Assembly: GCA_948474755.1 (NCBI GenBank)
Contig: CAOLHI010001657.1
Span: forward strand, 62,001 to 126,000
From: Ctenosaura bakeri
Taxonomy: Eukaryota; Chordata; Lepidosauria; Squamata; Iguanidae
Direction of reading: 5' to 3'
Length of the DNA stretch: 64,000 bases
The position numbers and the translations under genes are program-made. Below the pieces are notes generated by a model. The model saw nothing but the letters and a program-made list of their open reading frames with translations, had not been told where the DNA came from and searched no databases. Below, piece by piece: positions 36,801-51,800 of this stretch. Every line of letters begins with the position of its first letter. The stretch's first letter is position 1.

Positions 36801-39800
36801 TTCATTTCTCATCATATGTCTATATTACTATTCATCTAACATGTATTTATCTATGTTAATGTCTGGTATCTTGTATCCCATATCTAAACGTTATTAAACA
36901 TTATTCTATACTTTACAGTTATGCTTGATTGTTACATTATAGATATGCTGATATTTCACAGCTCGTATGACATAATTTTAGAAAATAAATTTATATTGAG
37001 CATTAACCACGACTTCAAAGATTTAATCTTCAAATCCTCTAGCTGCTAGGTTTTCCCATTTCTTTTCTCATATTTGCATTATACAATCCCAGTCTTGACA
37101 TGTATCTTTTTTGATTTTGATTATTTAACAATGTAGTGTGTCCACTTGATACATGTCATATAATTTGATTGGCTATTCTTCTTTATCCTTCCATTTTTTA
37201 GCATATGTTGTTCTGGTGGCAGTTACCACATAAGAGCATTCTTCCCTTTTTTCTTTTTGTATTTTTATATCTAATCCTTTGAAGATGCTTAGTAGATATA
37301 ATTCTGGAGTCCTTGGAAATTTTGTTCCAACTATTTTTATAATTAAATTATGAATGTCTCTCCAGAATCTTTTCCCTTCAGGACACTTCTACCACATATG
37401 GAAGTATGTCCCCTTATTTTCTCCATATTTCCAACATACATCTTTAACATTTTTACATATATTGGCTAATTTACGTGGTGTACGATGCCACCTATAGAAC
37501 ATTTTGTAACAATTCTCTTTTAGAGCAGTACATCTAGAAGATTTCAAGTTCTTGATCTAAGATTTTTTCCCAGTTTTCCAACTGGATTATATGGCTGATA
37601 TTTTGAGCCCATTTAATCATGTTTTCTTTTATAGTTTCTTGCTCCAAATCTAATTTTAATCAATATCTATTTCTTATTACATGGTCCTTCATTTCCAGGA
37701 TTTTAGCATCAAAATCATTAGTATCCTCTTCCATTCCTTCTATTTATACATCTGTTTTGAATCTTTCTTTCAACTGTCTGTGAAGGAATCAATGATATTT
37801 GACAACTTCATTTTGTAATTCTTGGTGTGGTTTCATTTGATCTCCCCGGTATAAGAATCTGCTTATATTCAATGCTCATGGAACTCTAAAAACCTAATAC
37901 CTTTATAAATATCTGACGGACTTTCATCAAGCAAGGGAAATCAAGACCTCTGAAATTTTTGAAAATAAAAATTGAAAATAAAATAAAAAGAATTTTTAAC
38001 TCTCTCGGCCATTTTGTAGTAGATTTTGCATTATTTCTTTGAAATAAAATAAGTAAGTAAATAGTATACCAGCCTGAAGTCTAATTTGGCATAAAATATC
38101 TTAACTAAAGCGTTAAATTTTCCAAGCTGAAAGCACCCTTGAGAGGGAAGCTATTGTAGGTAAGTTTCAGTTTGAGGCAACTAATAAATCAGCCTGTTTT
38201 ACAATTAAGTGCAACTCGTGGAAGTTTCCCATTCAAGCATCTGCAGCAGAATATTGAAAAACTTAGCATGGATTAAGCAGGAGACTACTGCACTAATAAA
38301 AATGGAAGGGACTTACCTGAGCTTCTCCAACTTACAATCTGTATGTTTTAGCCCCTCACAAAGTAGCTTCACTCCTTCGTCTTTTATTTCATTCTGAGAT
38401 AGATTCAACTCTTTCAGACTCTCACTTTCCCTCAGAACTTGAGTAAGTTCTTCACAACAAGCTGCTGTCAAACAACAGTTAGACACACTGTGGAGAACAG
38501 TCACAGGACATCCACCAGTCATATACCAGGTATGAACAGAGTTCCAGAATAAGAATAAGCATTAGGATTCAAATGACTTGTACTGAAGACTGACCAACTT
38601 TGGTTATATTTCCACAATTAAAATACTGAGGAGATGATCAGAAGTGTCACCTCTAAAACTTACCTTAACTTTTCTAGTTTACAGTTTGCATGTTTTAGCC
38701 CTGAGCAAAGAAATTTCATTCCTTTGTCATATATTGGATTTGAAGACAGACGTAACTCTTTAAGGTTCTGGTTGCTACTGAGGACACAGGCAAGATCCCC
38801 ACAACATTCTCCTGTCAAATAGCAAAAATCCATCCTGAAGAGAACAGTTAAAAAAAGGAGTCAATGATGAAGAGTGATGAATCCTAAGTTATGAACACTA
38901 GTTCAGTCACAATGATGAATCATATGATTGAAAAGGTTTGAAATAAATAAGGTTGCCACAACAAATATAAAAATCAATTTCTTCCCCCTTAAATCTGTAC
39001 ACCAGCCATCCTTTCCAATAATTTATTAAAAGACAATTATTGTCTTAAGCAAGCATCTATGCCATCCTACCTACGCTCTCTTGGGAAACACAAACTGGGG
39101 CAACAAAGTGGCCAACAACACTGAAATGGAAACATCAGTGACATCCCTGAGTTTCTATAGTTTACAGACTGGATCATTCAAACCCTCACACAGAAGCTGA
39201 CTGGGATTGCTAACAGGCTGACTACATGGAGCACACAACTTGCTTGCTGCAGTTGCTCTGCTGGATGCTGATCCATTTCTAGGCACAATTCAAAGTGCTG
39301 GTTTTGATCTATAAAGCCCCAATATATTCTCAGGTTTAGGTGGTCTGAAGGGCCATTTTCTTCCTTATGAACCTTCATGTGATTGCTGGTGAGGCCCTTC
39401 TCTCCGTCCCACTCCAATCATAGGTACATCTGGTAGGAACTTGGGAGAGGACCTTCTCAGTGGCTGGCCCCAGGCTCCAGAACTCCCTTCTCAAATAGGT
39501 TGTACCAGACTCACTCTACTTTCTTTTTGGAGACAAAAAAAAAAAAAGACTTTACAACAGGTGTTTGATGACTAATCGTAACAGGACCATCCTGCCTAAA
39601 TGATGTGTTGAATTTTTCTATCTGTGTGTTGGTGAGTATGAGTCTGTGTGCTTAATGGTTTATGGTTTAACTGACTGTAATTCTTTTTGACAGTTCAATC
39701 TCTCTCTCTCTCTCTCTCTTTTTTTTTTTTTGTGAATTGTAAACTATGTGTTTTTAAACAATTGTAAGCCACTTGAGCCCCAAACTGGGGGAAAGGTTGA

Positions 39801-42800
39801 ATATAAATAAATAGAAATGTCACAACCACTGCCACTATTATCTCATTCTTCATGACTTTGTCTTGTATGTCATTTTGAGAGAGATGTAACCCTCTCCACT
39901 TCTGGTTTCTACTGAGAATTTGGGCAGGATTTCTAGCATAAGCTCATGTCAAGTAACATTTATCTAAACACTAGTTGGAAGTGCAGCCAGTCACGGATGA
40001 GTTATGAACAGAGTGATTGTTCATTTTGAATCACTACTGTTCTTCTCAGACAACGAATACATAGAGGAGAGCAAAGATGAGTGTCCTCATTCTTCATGTT
40101 TCTCTGCTACCAGCCTCATCATCCTTCATATGTTGAGGAATGACAGCTGTTACTCTAAAAGGTGGTGGACATTTTAGTCACAATGCCAGTATCATTAGAA
40201 TTTGGGGAAATTCTAACTCAAAGAAGGTCTGAGAGAGGAGGTAATGGCAGGATCTTTTCACCTATGTATACTTGTACTAACTGCAAAGAGGCTCTGGCTA
40301 AAGAGAAATAAAGTATTTTATTTGGAATCAACAAACTCACAAGAAATCAGACACTCTAAGAACCATACAAGGCATGAGAAGTTGGCTAGAGAGAGAAATT
40401 GCAGGAAGACAGTGATAGTTACCAATCCTAGAGAATAAGGATGAAATGGAAAGGGTCAGAAAGGATCTGAGGGTAGCCCAGATGAACAGTGGGCTAGGAG
40501 CCCCACGTATTATGCCCCAAATGCTACATCCAAAGTGTTATGTTCAAAGTGCAAGCAGTTGCTGGGGCCAAAGTTAGGGTTTATATATCTTTTTTTCCCC
40601 ATCCTGAAGGGTGTTCTGGCGAAGCCTTAAAAGTTTCTCACGGGACTGACAAAGGGTTCCAGAATAAGCAATTGTTTTGACACTAGATTGACAGAATTTA
40701 TGGGAATAATGATAACCTCTTGAAGTCTGGACTGGTAGGGGGTGTAGGAAAGCTTTCCACAGGATGAAATCACAAGGGATGATGATCTCTAATTGTCTTA
40801 CCTGAGACCATTCGGAAATGGAGAGATCTGAGATTGATGAAGAGATTAATTTGAACCCCTTTTATGCCAGGGTTTTCTACCTAATCCCCTTTGAACTTAT
40901 GACCTCACCATGTCTCAGGTCAGCTTGACCTCTTCCAGTGAGAATGCCTTCAATTAATGTACTTCCAGCCATAGAAAAAAGCACATCCTGTAGCATGGGG
41001 GTGTAGGGTAGGGTAACACAACATACCCTGGGTAATCAGGAATAGCAGGATTCTAAACGATGTTAGAAATCTTCAGAGACAGAAAAGATCAACCCCACAC
41101 CATATATGTTGTGATGAAACTGATAACAAAACGGTTGGCACTAGTGAGCTTTCTCTTTAGATCCCCTCACATATTCATTAAACCCAGGAAACAAGAATAC
41201 CTGAAAATTTACTTAATTGATCTCTATGCCAGCCTTCTCCTAATATGAGAACCCAAGCAGCTAATGGTTGGAGGATTTTTGTTTTGATTTCCATCATTCA
41301 TTTAGAAGAACATTTCTTTTCTTTGGGTAATTTTTTACAATTTAAGCAGTAAAGACAAAGCTAAGCAGTTAGGACAAAGCAGAAGCACACCAGACTTACC
41401 ATAAGTCCTGTAGTTTACAGCCTGGATGTTTTAGCCCGTCACACAGCAACTTAATTCCTGAGTTTTCCACTGCACTTCTAGGCATATGTAACTCTTTCAG
41501 GTTGTGGTTTTCACTAAGAACTTTGGCAAGACTCTCGCAACATGCTGCTGTCAAAAAACATCCCATCAGGCTGCAGAGTACAGGCAGAAGAGTTCTCAGT
41601 CACAGATGAGTTATGAATAAAGTTTTAAAACTTCAAATACCTTAGTTAATTCATTAATGTAAGTTAAGATTGGTTCTATTAAATTTCCTTGAAACTTATC
41701 TGATCCAAAGCTTTTTTAAAAAAAGCAGTTCATATTAATTTACATAGGAAAGAATGAATATTATTGGCTTTCGACCTATATGCAGATAATAACTTTCATG
41801 CAAAAAAAAAAAAAGTTTCCAAATGGTCTTGGGGTGTGTGTACAGGATTGTTTTTGTGTAAAACACCCACCACATTTCCACAAAAAAAGTTGCCAGTGCC
41901 TTATCTGAAAACAGTGGATCTTTTTGGACCAAAACCCCCACGATTTTCACACAAAAATTCCATGTGTATTTCTGTGCACTATAATTTTCAATTCAAGATA
42001 TACAGCAGAGTCCTGTTTATCCGACGCTCGGTTATCTGACCATCCGGATAAACCGACGTCGTGATGGCCTGGGGGCGTGGCTGTGGGCATTTCCACGCCC
42101 CAGACACACCCAGACACGCCCCCGACACGCCCCCAAAATGGTGGACACCGCGGACGTCTGGGTAATCCGACCCTTTCGGTTATCTGATGCTGCAGCCGCC
42201 CGTTGGGGTCGGATAACCAGGACTCTACTGTACTTGTAGTGGACAGAAACTGCACAAAGTCTCACTGCTATATTCTTCTTCTTGACTGGGTTTCTCAAGT
42301 GTTGATAAACCCATTTTTCAGCCACAAAAACACAGAATGGTGAATATTCTTTCCATCCCTAGCCTCCATCCAATCACTAGGACATGGGTGGGAACTTCCT
42401 TATATGTGGCTCCTTCTGATGTCACTCATTAAGGTCAGACAGACTTTTCAGCAGGGCAGGACTCCTAAGCTGCAGAAAAAGGTCTTCTCCCTTCTTCCCT
42501 TCTCTGTTTCCTGATTTCCTTTTCTGATTAAGGGTACTCACCTCAGCCTCTCCAGTCTGCAGTTAGGTTGTTTTAATTCTTTGCACAGCAGCTGAAATGC
42601 AGAATCTTCCAGATAGCAATCTAACACACTAAATTCTTTCAGACTCTGTTTGGAACACAGAATGCAGATGAGAGCCTCACAAAACCCTACTGTCAGATCA
42701 CATTGGAAAACCCTAGAAAGAACAAACAGAACCAGGTTTCATCCCCATCTTTTGTGTGAAGTTTTCATCTACATCTCTACTGGAAATGTACTGCAAAACT

Positions 42801-45800
42801 ACTGCTGTTATTTAATACAGCATGGTTTTGACAGAACAAGCATTATATGGACAGACCATGTGCAGCATACATGGACACACCAGAAATGTTAACTGTGTAA
42901 AATGGGGCAGATACATCGATCCTCAATACCCCATCACACAGACATTGTGGGATAGCTTTATTTGGTTATGCTGTGGCCCAATCATGTATGTGTGGCGAAG
43001 CATTGAGGGTGTGCATACTAGCGTTCTAGAAACAAACGGACAACTTTTCAAAACAGAACATTACTTCTACTGAAATGTCATTTCTTAAGTGGCTACTCAG
43101 ATATCTGTGTTCACTTGTCCTCTGCAAAGTTCTTTAACTTCTTTCCATTCCATTCCTTTGCAGGGGTAATGGATGAATTAAGTCAGGCTGCCTCTAGAGC
43201 CTTCTGGATTTTGACCAGGGTAAGAATCATGTGGCCTTCCAGATATTTTCTGAATGAAATTCTAAGCATTCCTCACCATTGGCTGTGCTAGCTGGGAATG
43301 CAGTCCAACAACAGAGGGCCACATGATTCCTACATTCAATCTAAATAGTTTTCCAACAGTCCTCAGTCCTCCTCCTAAGCATGACTGCTGGCATCCTTAC
43401 AGAAGCCCTGCTTACTCAACTGTACACACAGATGACTCAGAAAGCTGCCAAGAGCATTCACCTCAACAAACCATTGGTTGCCTGCAGGTCACGTTCATCC
43501 TCCAGGCCCCTCCAATCCCACCACACATTTTCAAATCCATCCAAAGTTTTGGCTTAAAATTTTGACCTTTGGTGAACCACAGTCAGCCACTTCAGACTAT
43601 TTTTAGCCCCTGTCCCATGTCCATATAGAGAAGTTTTTTAAAAAGTGCAAATGTTCATCTGGTTTCTCAAGACTTTTGAAGGGAAACAAAAGTCCCAATA
43701 CGCCTAAAATAGGTATGGGGGGCAGGTTAAAGAGACTGAAACAGCCAATTGTGCTACCTAGAGTGTACAATAGGCTATGAAAAAATTGGATGATGGATCA
43801 GCAAGCTGTGCACAGACATGAATATCTGGAATAATCAAGCAACATGATCAATAGTTAAATGGATAAATCTCACTTCAATGCAAGAACAAGCAGTTTACCT
43901 TGGGACCAAGGCCACCTAATGTGTTAGCTGTACAGTCATACATCACATTCATACATCACCATCTCTTGTACTTAACCTCCTGCCCATCCAACTGCAGATT
44001 GCTGAGGTTACAGAAAAGTCCATCCCCATCACAGCAATATTATCCTGGATGATGTCAAGAGCATTTCCTTGCACCATGGAGTCAAGTGAGAGCAGAGAAG
44101 AGCATCTGCCACAAGACTGTTAAGATTCCATTCTATTATACCTACAGAGTCTTCTTTTTGATCTTAAGATGTCAAGTTCTTAGGATCTGAGAGAAAATCT
44201 GTATACTTTTGCCTCACCAGAATATTTATATCACATGTCAAATTTCAGTATTTACACAGTCCGTATTTAAAAGAGAATTTGTTTAAAGTTTTTTTTTTTT
44301 CAATACAAAAGAGAAACACTCCAGATGTGAAGTAATGGATTTTACTCATTAAAATTGGTCTATTTTGAAGAATAAAATTCACTTTTTACATCTGAGACTT
44401 TATCTCTCTTTTTCACTGGGATCAGTCATGGGCTCTTTCTGCAACTCACTTATTTTCAGTGCTGGGGTGCAGTGCTCACGCAAGCAGCCTCCGGAGAGAG
44501 GCTCTCATTTCCCTGCTTCTTTGGCTCCGCACAAGCTTCCTGCTTGTGCAAGAGCCCCACCTCTTCCTTTCGCAGTGCAGCCTGGGACTTTCCTAGGCTG
44601 CACTGGATAGGAAGCGCGACCGGCCCGGCTCCCGAGGCTCCGCACGTAAGGTAAGTGCGCGCGGGGCCCTGGAGCGATGTGCGACCATGCAGCATTTTTG
44701 GCTTCAAGCCAAAAATGAAAAAATGCGTGAGCGGTCCCTGCCGGGCCCTGGAGCGTTGCGCAAATGCGACTGCATTGTATGGACCACTCCTCACATGTGC
44801 GCGACACTCAAGGGGCCCTTTCGCATCAAAAATGCCATGCAAAAAGGGCCATGCTGTTGACGTCTTGGATTTGGGGTTCCTTCTCTGACTTGTCATAAGC
44901 AACTCAGTTGAATATCTATTGTCCTGATTTTATTTGCATCTCCTCAACATTTATGTCAAAGTGTTAAATTTGTTACTATTCGCAGTTCTGGAATCCTTTG
45001 ATTCACTAATCTCTGCTGAATGATTCATTTCTTCCTTACATTTTAATTACATTTTCAGTAGACAACAGCAGTTAGGAGCAGTCCTCCCCAGTTTTGATTA
45101 GCGGTTTCTACATAACACCAGTGAACTATCCTTTAGAAATGATCTTAAAGGGACTCTCTTTCTTTCACCACCTTTATTTCTTTACTTCTTGAATTGATTT
45201 GGTCCACTGCTTTTTCCTCTCCTGTTCAATCTGCAGGGAGCTCAGGTAACAGAGATTTGAGGGAGTTAGTTCCTTCTCCAAAGAAAAGTGGTCTGAACAT
45301 GGCCCAACCTGTACATGCTGCAGTAGACCAAATGCAAGACAACCCCTTAAACTACACGCCTATTTGATTCCCTTTTGTGCCACCATCTCACTGAAGTTCT
45401 GTAAACAGTGGTACTCTGAAACATATTATGTTCTTAATCAATTGTTAAAAACATAATATACTTTGAAGTGCCACAACAGTGAAATGACTGAAGAAGGAAG
45501 ATATTAAATCAAAACAAAAATGGCAGCAGACAAAGCGTTTCTGCTTAAAAAAACTAAACTAAAAACCTGCAACACGATTCAAATGACAAAGGCATTAAAA
45601 CACCAGGACAGTTCTTAAAATGCCTGGAAGAATAAAAAGATCACATGATTTAGGGGCAAGGTGGGCATCTCTATGCAGGGCATTCCACAAAAGGGGTGCC
45701 ACCACCAAAAATCTCCTTATTGTAATCACCTTTGATTGGAATACTTGGAGGAGGACCTCCGGGTCTGTTTTGGTAAGTGTGGGATAAAATATTCCTTTGA

Positions 45801-48800
45801 AAAACTTAAATAATTACTTATTACTTCTAATTACTTATTTTTTTTCTACACAAACAACTAAGAGGGACATTACTCAAAATGACCTTCTTACTTTTTAACC
45901 ATCTCGCTATAGAATGGGATTATCTGAGAGAAATTAATTTTGATAATCTCCATCTAAATTTTCTCTCAGTGAGATTGAAGTCTGCCAGAGCTGTAGTGCT
46001 CATGGATCTGTGAGCAAGGATGCATATGGTCATCATAATAAAAATACTTTCACTGCTTCATCACAAAAGCTATAAAGTAAAACGCAAGCAATTTCTTACT
46101 CCAGTTTCTCTAAGTTACTCCTTAGATACTTGAGTGCTTTCCAGAGGTCTGTCATATAGTCCTCATGAGGCTTCTGTCCACTAAAGAAGAAAAGAAATAT
46201 TAATTCTCGGTCTTTGAATATAGCACTTCCAGTGTATTTCTAGAATAAAAAGTGAAATATATATTTACATCTTAACCATTAAATGTTCTAATAGGATTGC
46301 TTTCTTGCAGGACAAAGAATTATCTTTTGAAAACGAAATGGCAAAAGAGCCTAGTTGGAAAGAATAAAGAGGTCAAATCCTGTCATGTAGCAATCATATC
46401 TGGAGTAAACAGAGTAAAGTTAGGTTGGGTTGCTGGGAACAGGGCCAATGACCCTGAGGAGAATCCTGGCTGCAGCTTGTTGAGGACAGACTTGTGACAG
46501 CACAGTTAGGATTCAATCAGGTATCTTACACATAAACTTCAAGGATAAAAGCTAGGGGTAGAGCACAACCCTTCTACCTGCACAGATGATGCAGAAGCCA
46601 CAAAATACTTGAAGAAAATTATTTTAGGCCCATCTCATATACTTTTTCTCTGTGTTTGGTCTTTTCTTACATCCCAAGACTTGCTCAACTCCTGATACTG
46701 TAGTACATGCCATCCACTGCATTTTACACAGGGTAATCAGGACAGTCTCTGTTCAAGGGGGTAAAGAGACACAAATCTGACAGTAGAAATGGCAATGCAT
46801 CAGGACCAGTAACAGAACACTTCAGTCTCCCAGGACATCCGACTTCAAGGCAGCTGTGACAAACAAAGCAATTTCCAAGGGAGACTGGAAAAGGAGTTGG
46901 GACACATCCACAAATTTTCATCTATTAGCAGAGGTTTCAAGTGAGATAATGACTTCTAAGCGTACTAATTATGTTAATAGGTTTATTTTCACTACAGCAG
47001 TTCATAAACAAAACAAAACACAAATTCTCACAAAGATAAGATTCTGCTTGTGACAGAATTTTCCTGAGAGCAGAATGCATTGCATCCACACTTCAGAGAA
47101 AATTAACATAGTAACTAACATAGCTGTGTATTAGTCTGCCAATGCTAGAATGTTTAAGTTTAGCTCTTTGAAGGTGTGTCTGTTGTCCTTTTCGACATAC
47201 CATTTCACTTGGAACCTACCGAACAACTATGCAACTGTACAGTTGCATGCCTGAGGCTCTAATATTTCACTCCATCAGTACATCCAAAGAAGTGGATTGT
47301 ATTCACAAAAGCTCAGGCTAAAAGTTATACTTAAAGGTGCCACAACACTCCGCACTTCTGAAACTTTTTCTATTGAAACAGGAGACCATAGAGAGCTTGG
47401 AAGATTAGCCTTTAAAGGTAATTAACTAGGCAACTCACTATAATCAGCTGCACGTTTATCAAAAACATTAATAAAACATCATATTGTGTGTTGCATTATT
47501 AAGAGAATGGGATAAAACTGGAAAAAATCAACTCAAAATTCTCTATAAGCTATACACTAAAAACTCCTTCAAAGGCCACACTCTGGTAGCCCTGCCATCT
47601 ATAGTAATTTGGGAGATGGTCTTTTGTGCCACTCAATTTTCTGTTCACAAAATCCTGCTTGATCCTTTTGTCAGTGCATCTCTGACAGCAGGTGAAAATC
47701 TTACTTCAGACAAAAAGAATTTCACTCATTCCTTTCTCACTCAAACTTTCTTTGAATGTTTTCTACTTCCAGCATGGAGCAACCCTGAAGGTATCAGTTT
47801 TACCACTATAATAAATTATCTACAGGGTTGGACTCTATAGCCCCTGTGGTCTCTTCCAACTCTACAGATCCATGATTCTGTGATCCAACCCTCTGAGACA
47901 CACTAGGAGGATATCACGGTTATTAAAAAAACAAAAACTGAAGGCTGCCAACAGGATAAGACTAGTAGGATTGCTACTGTAATACAAACAGCCTTGAAAA
48001 CAGATTAAAATGGTTTCTAGGAGTACCTGAATGCGCATTTCATATTGTTGTGAGGAAGAATTGGAAGTAAAGAAAACTGAGAAATGAGCAGGCCTCAAAT
48101 GTTCAAAACAGTAAAATGACCAGTTATAGATGTTACCCAAAAAAACCGGGTTCAAATTTCAGCAGGATGTGGCAGCCAATGAATTCACACATGTGTGTGT
48201 TGGGGATGGGGAAGAATTCATAGATTTATGTATAGCAGTAAAGAGACTAGGGATCAGATCCACAAAACAGGCACACTAACCAAAAAAAAAGAATTTAAGC
48301 ATTTATACATTTCAATGCAGTAATTAGCAAACATTTCAAAATTATATCATAACTACATCACTCAGTGAGAATGACATGTCTAGAGCATGCATGCCTTCCT
48401 GTTAACTGACCCCTATCCCATAATAAGCAATGGGGGAAATTAACAAGTTAAGTTCTCCTCCTTGTGTGTGGTTTTTACCATTTAAGTTCTCTTAGGCCTC
48501 TTGTTGCTAGATTACTTTTATCAGCACATTAGCACATTCCAATGTCTACTTTCTCAAGCAGAAAGATAACAAACCAGGGTCATCAGGCTTCTTGGCACCA
48601 GACTGCAGGACAAGCAACTTGCTTGTAAAACAAGCATGCAAGCAGGCTTTCTAATTTCTAGGATTTTAGTTTTCATGGTATAACTCCAAATCCCAACATC
48701 CCAGGCTCCACCATCACTCTCTCTACATACATCTTTCTCTATGTGTTTATATGTGAGATGAAAATCGCCTCTTTGTAGTCTGAACAAATGTTCCTGACAA

Positions 48801-51800
48801 ACACAATATCCCTGACCCTGCAATGTCATTGAAATGATGGTTTAAACTGGAGGAAGGAGTGGCTAGTAGCCCTTCTTCTCCCCTCCCACAGCAGAGATTC
48901 CAGTGGAAGCCTACTGAACCAAAAGAGGAAATTATGCCTCTGTTTAGTTAGATGATCAATGTTAAGGAGTTGTACTGCAGTGTTATTGCCAAGGAGGAGG
49001 AAGAGGACAAAATCAGGCAAGCACATACAGAATCCACAGAGGAACATAACACATACACCAAAATAGCAATCTAGACGAGCATGCTACATACAGATACATG
49101 TCACCATGTTTCACACACAATGGCATTTTACATGTAAATACATGCCACATAAAAGGAGCATGACATATAAAAGCATGGGCAGCAGCATGCCAAATGCAAA
49201 CATGCACAAGACCATTCCATATGCAACAATGAATATGGGACCACAATATCCACAAAAACACACAGCAGCAAGAAGAAACACTTTCTCTACAAAATGCTGC
49301 ATTAACAGAAATTTCATATTTTATTCAGCCATAGTAGTGCCATGGACAACACAAAAAAGGATTGATTAGTTAAATCGTTACATCAATCATACTGAGCAGG
49401 AAGTATCAGCGACTTACTTTGGCTTCTTCTCTTTATAATATGAATGTTTACGCCCAACGTACACCTGCTTCCCTACCACTCGACTGCAGGGCAGCTCTAA
49501 CTCAAGCATCTTGTTAACTGGAAGAAGTTCATCCCAATAAGCATCTGTCCCATACAAGTTGGACAAGCTGTAGTCAAAGGAGTAGCAAATCAGAATTTAT
49601 GGCTGGAGTTGCATAAATTCAAACACAATGGCATTAATAAAGGAGCACAATAGCACCCCATTAATTAAGATGAGCCACAAAAAGCTTTTTGTCATTTTAA
49701 GCCTTGAAATTCTATTCCTTACAAAAATGACAGCTGTTTAGAAGAATAAACAGAAATTTAGGTTCTATGATCTATTTGATGAGTTTTATAAATGCGTCAC
49801 ACTTCAAAGTGACTTGATAAAATGTTTTCTAACTATAGTAGATTAATTAGCCCTGAAAATGAACACATTAACCTTTTTTTCCACCAGTTTTTAGCAACAC
49901 GTATCATATCTCTGTCAAATGTGGGCAGAAATGTGTGATATATTTTATTCATGCTGGTTTAGGAGAGAAATCCTTCGTTGGTTTGGTGAAGTTCTGGGAC
50001 AGTTCAAAAACTACTGAGATTTTCATGCCCTAGTAAAATGTACAGCAGCAACTGCCAGCAGAATTATGCTGGGCACACTCAGTTTCACTCTGAAGCTAGA
50101 ATTAAGGCAGAATTCCAATGTTTTTAAAGGAACTTTTGGCTTCTGTTGATTCTAAGAACACAAGAAGGGCCACTCTAGTTCAGATCAATGTCCTATCTTG
50201 TCTGTTATTCTGTTTACAGAATGATCAAGCAGTTGCCAAACAAATCCCACAAGCAATATTTTCCCTCTCTGATTCCCCATTTTCAGATATCCAGAAGCAT
50301 ACTGCCTCAGAATGCATCAGTAGGTAACATGTAGCTAGATCCGAGCAGGCTGTGGCTTTACTTTCTTTGAAAACTTGTGGTTTTACATGCTGGAATATGA
50401 ATTATTGTATTCAGTAAGCTTTGCCTAGGCAAAGTAAATCTTTGCAATTCTATTAATTTCTTCCAAGTTTATCTTTTTCTTTTAAAAATAATCTTTTCTT
50501 TTTCTATTACTACATTATTGATAACATGCTATTTTCTATTACTACAAATGAGGTATGTTATCAGTGTTGTTGACTGCAAAAGCACTGTCATACAATTAAA
50601 GTTTGGGAATTGCAGCTAACTCAGCAAGAGCTGAGGATCTCTATCTTACCTTCCAGATAAAGGATGAAGGTCAAATGGGAGAAGCAGCCTTGAGGGAAAG
50701 GGGTCTTAAAGGGGCCTTCTCTACAGAAGGGGACCAAATATCAGATGGGTGACAAGGATTCTCCAAGGAAGAAGTTCTGTGTCTTTGGAAAGTTATAGCC
50801 AACCCCCAAGAACTGTTGGAAAACTACCAGCATTCTCTCCCCACCCCACCCCCCCGCCATCTTGTTGTTAGAACAAATGGGAATAGCTAGCTCAGGGTTT
50901 CCTCCTGTATTTGCATGTTAGATCTTACATTTCCTTTCTCTGCCTTTTATTGCATGATCATAAATACCTTCAGTACTTAGGTCATCAGATCATGTGACCC
51001 AGGACTGTGTCCTGATAGAAGAAAGTTAAGATCCTCCTTTAGGAGACATCTTTATTCTTTGCTCTTCTTTGTCCTTGTCCTCATGGATGCCTTCCTATGA
51101 AATCTGCATGCTCCGCGACCATCACGCAAGATTATCCTCTAATCCATTAGCTAGTCAAGGTAGCAGGCTTTTATACAAATGTAGATGAAGAAGTCATTAG
51201 TAAAGTCTTAAGTCTTTTATCCAAGCTGCCTGTGTGTTTGCATTTAATTGGATCAAGCCGTATCAAGCCACAAATTCTTAAACAAAAGGGCTTTAACCGT
51301 TTTCCTGCATAACTCTGCTAGATGAGTGTTAAATCTTAACAGGTTTAGCCTCATTTCCTACAAGAACTGAGAGAGGGATACACAAGGGTCTTTGTGAGGC
51401 CCTACATTTGAAGTGTAAGCCTAGCAAAAGAATCCAGGTACTTGCGCAACAAGTTTCATTCAAACAATATTGGGACACACTGCAGAGAGCAGTCAGAAGA
51501 GTCACCAGTCACAGAGGAGTTCTTAACAAATTTTCCAGACTAACAGCAAATCATATAAACCAAAATTCTTGCAGTTCATGCCTTCATTAAGGAGTGGGCA
51601 ATTTAAAATTAGATTAGTAGCCACTGTTAGCCTTATCTTTCAAAAACCTATTGAACTCCTTTTGAAATCATCCATACTTATGGCTATAACTGCATTTCTG
51701 GATCCAACAGCCATAATTTGATTTAGGGCTCTTCCAGATGGTCATGTGGAGCCACTTGTGCCATGCCATTTCCACTTCAGACCCAGCTATATTTTAGAGT

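Larger units (their letters stand above)
33078..38316. other. Intron 8 with repeats
   Basis: Contains a (GA)n/(GAAA)n microsatellite, two SINEs, a 427-bp MITE and an antisense L1 3' remnant (listed separately). The remaining parts (33100-33760, 33860-35440, 36290-36630) are AT-rich with no recognised gene. Confidence 0.45.
42713..46099. other. Intron 4 with repeats
   Basis: Contains the short palindrome at 43225-43325, a 420-bp GC-rich MITE (44431-44850) and a LINE 3'-UTR-like repeat (45590-45785). No coding sequence was recognised elsewhere. Confidence 0.45.
46181..49417. other. Intron 3 with repeats
   Basis: Includes a possible Penelope-like tail (47280-47350), a CR1 3' tail (47820-47890), and a segment (48085-48120 and 48730-48950) that is paralogous to 51840-52130 in intron 2. 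No gene recognised. Confidence 0.45.

Noticed and set aside
44456..44902. 148-codon minus-strand ORF and overlapping plus-strand ORFs
   Set aside because: They coincide with the GC-rich MITE at 44431-44850 and run past its end into intron; no domain.
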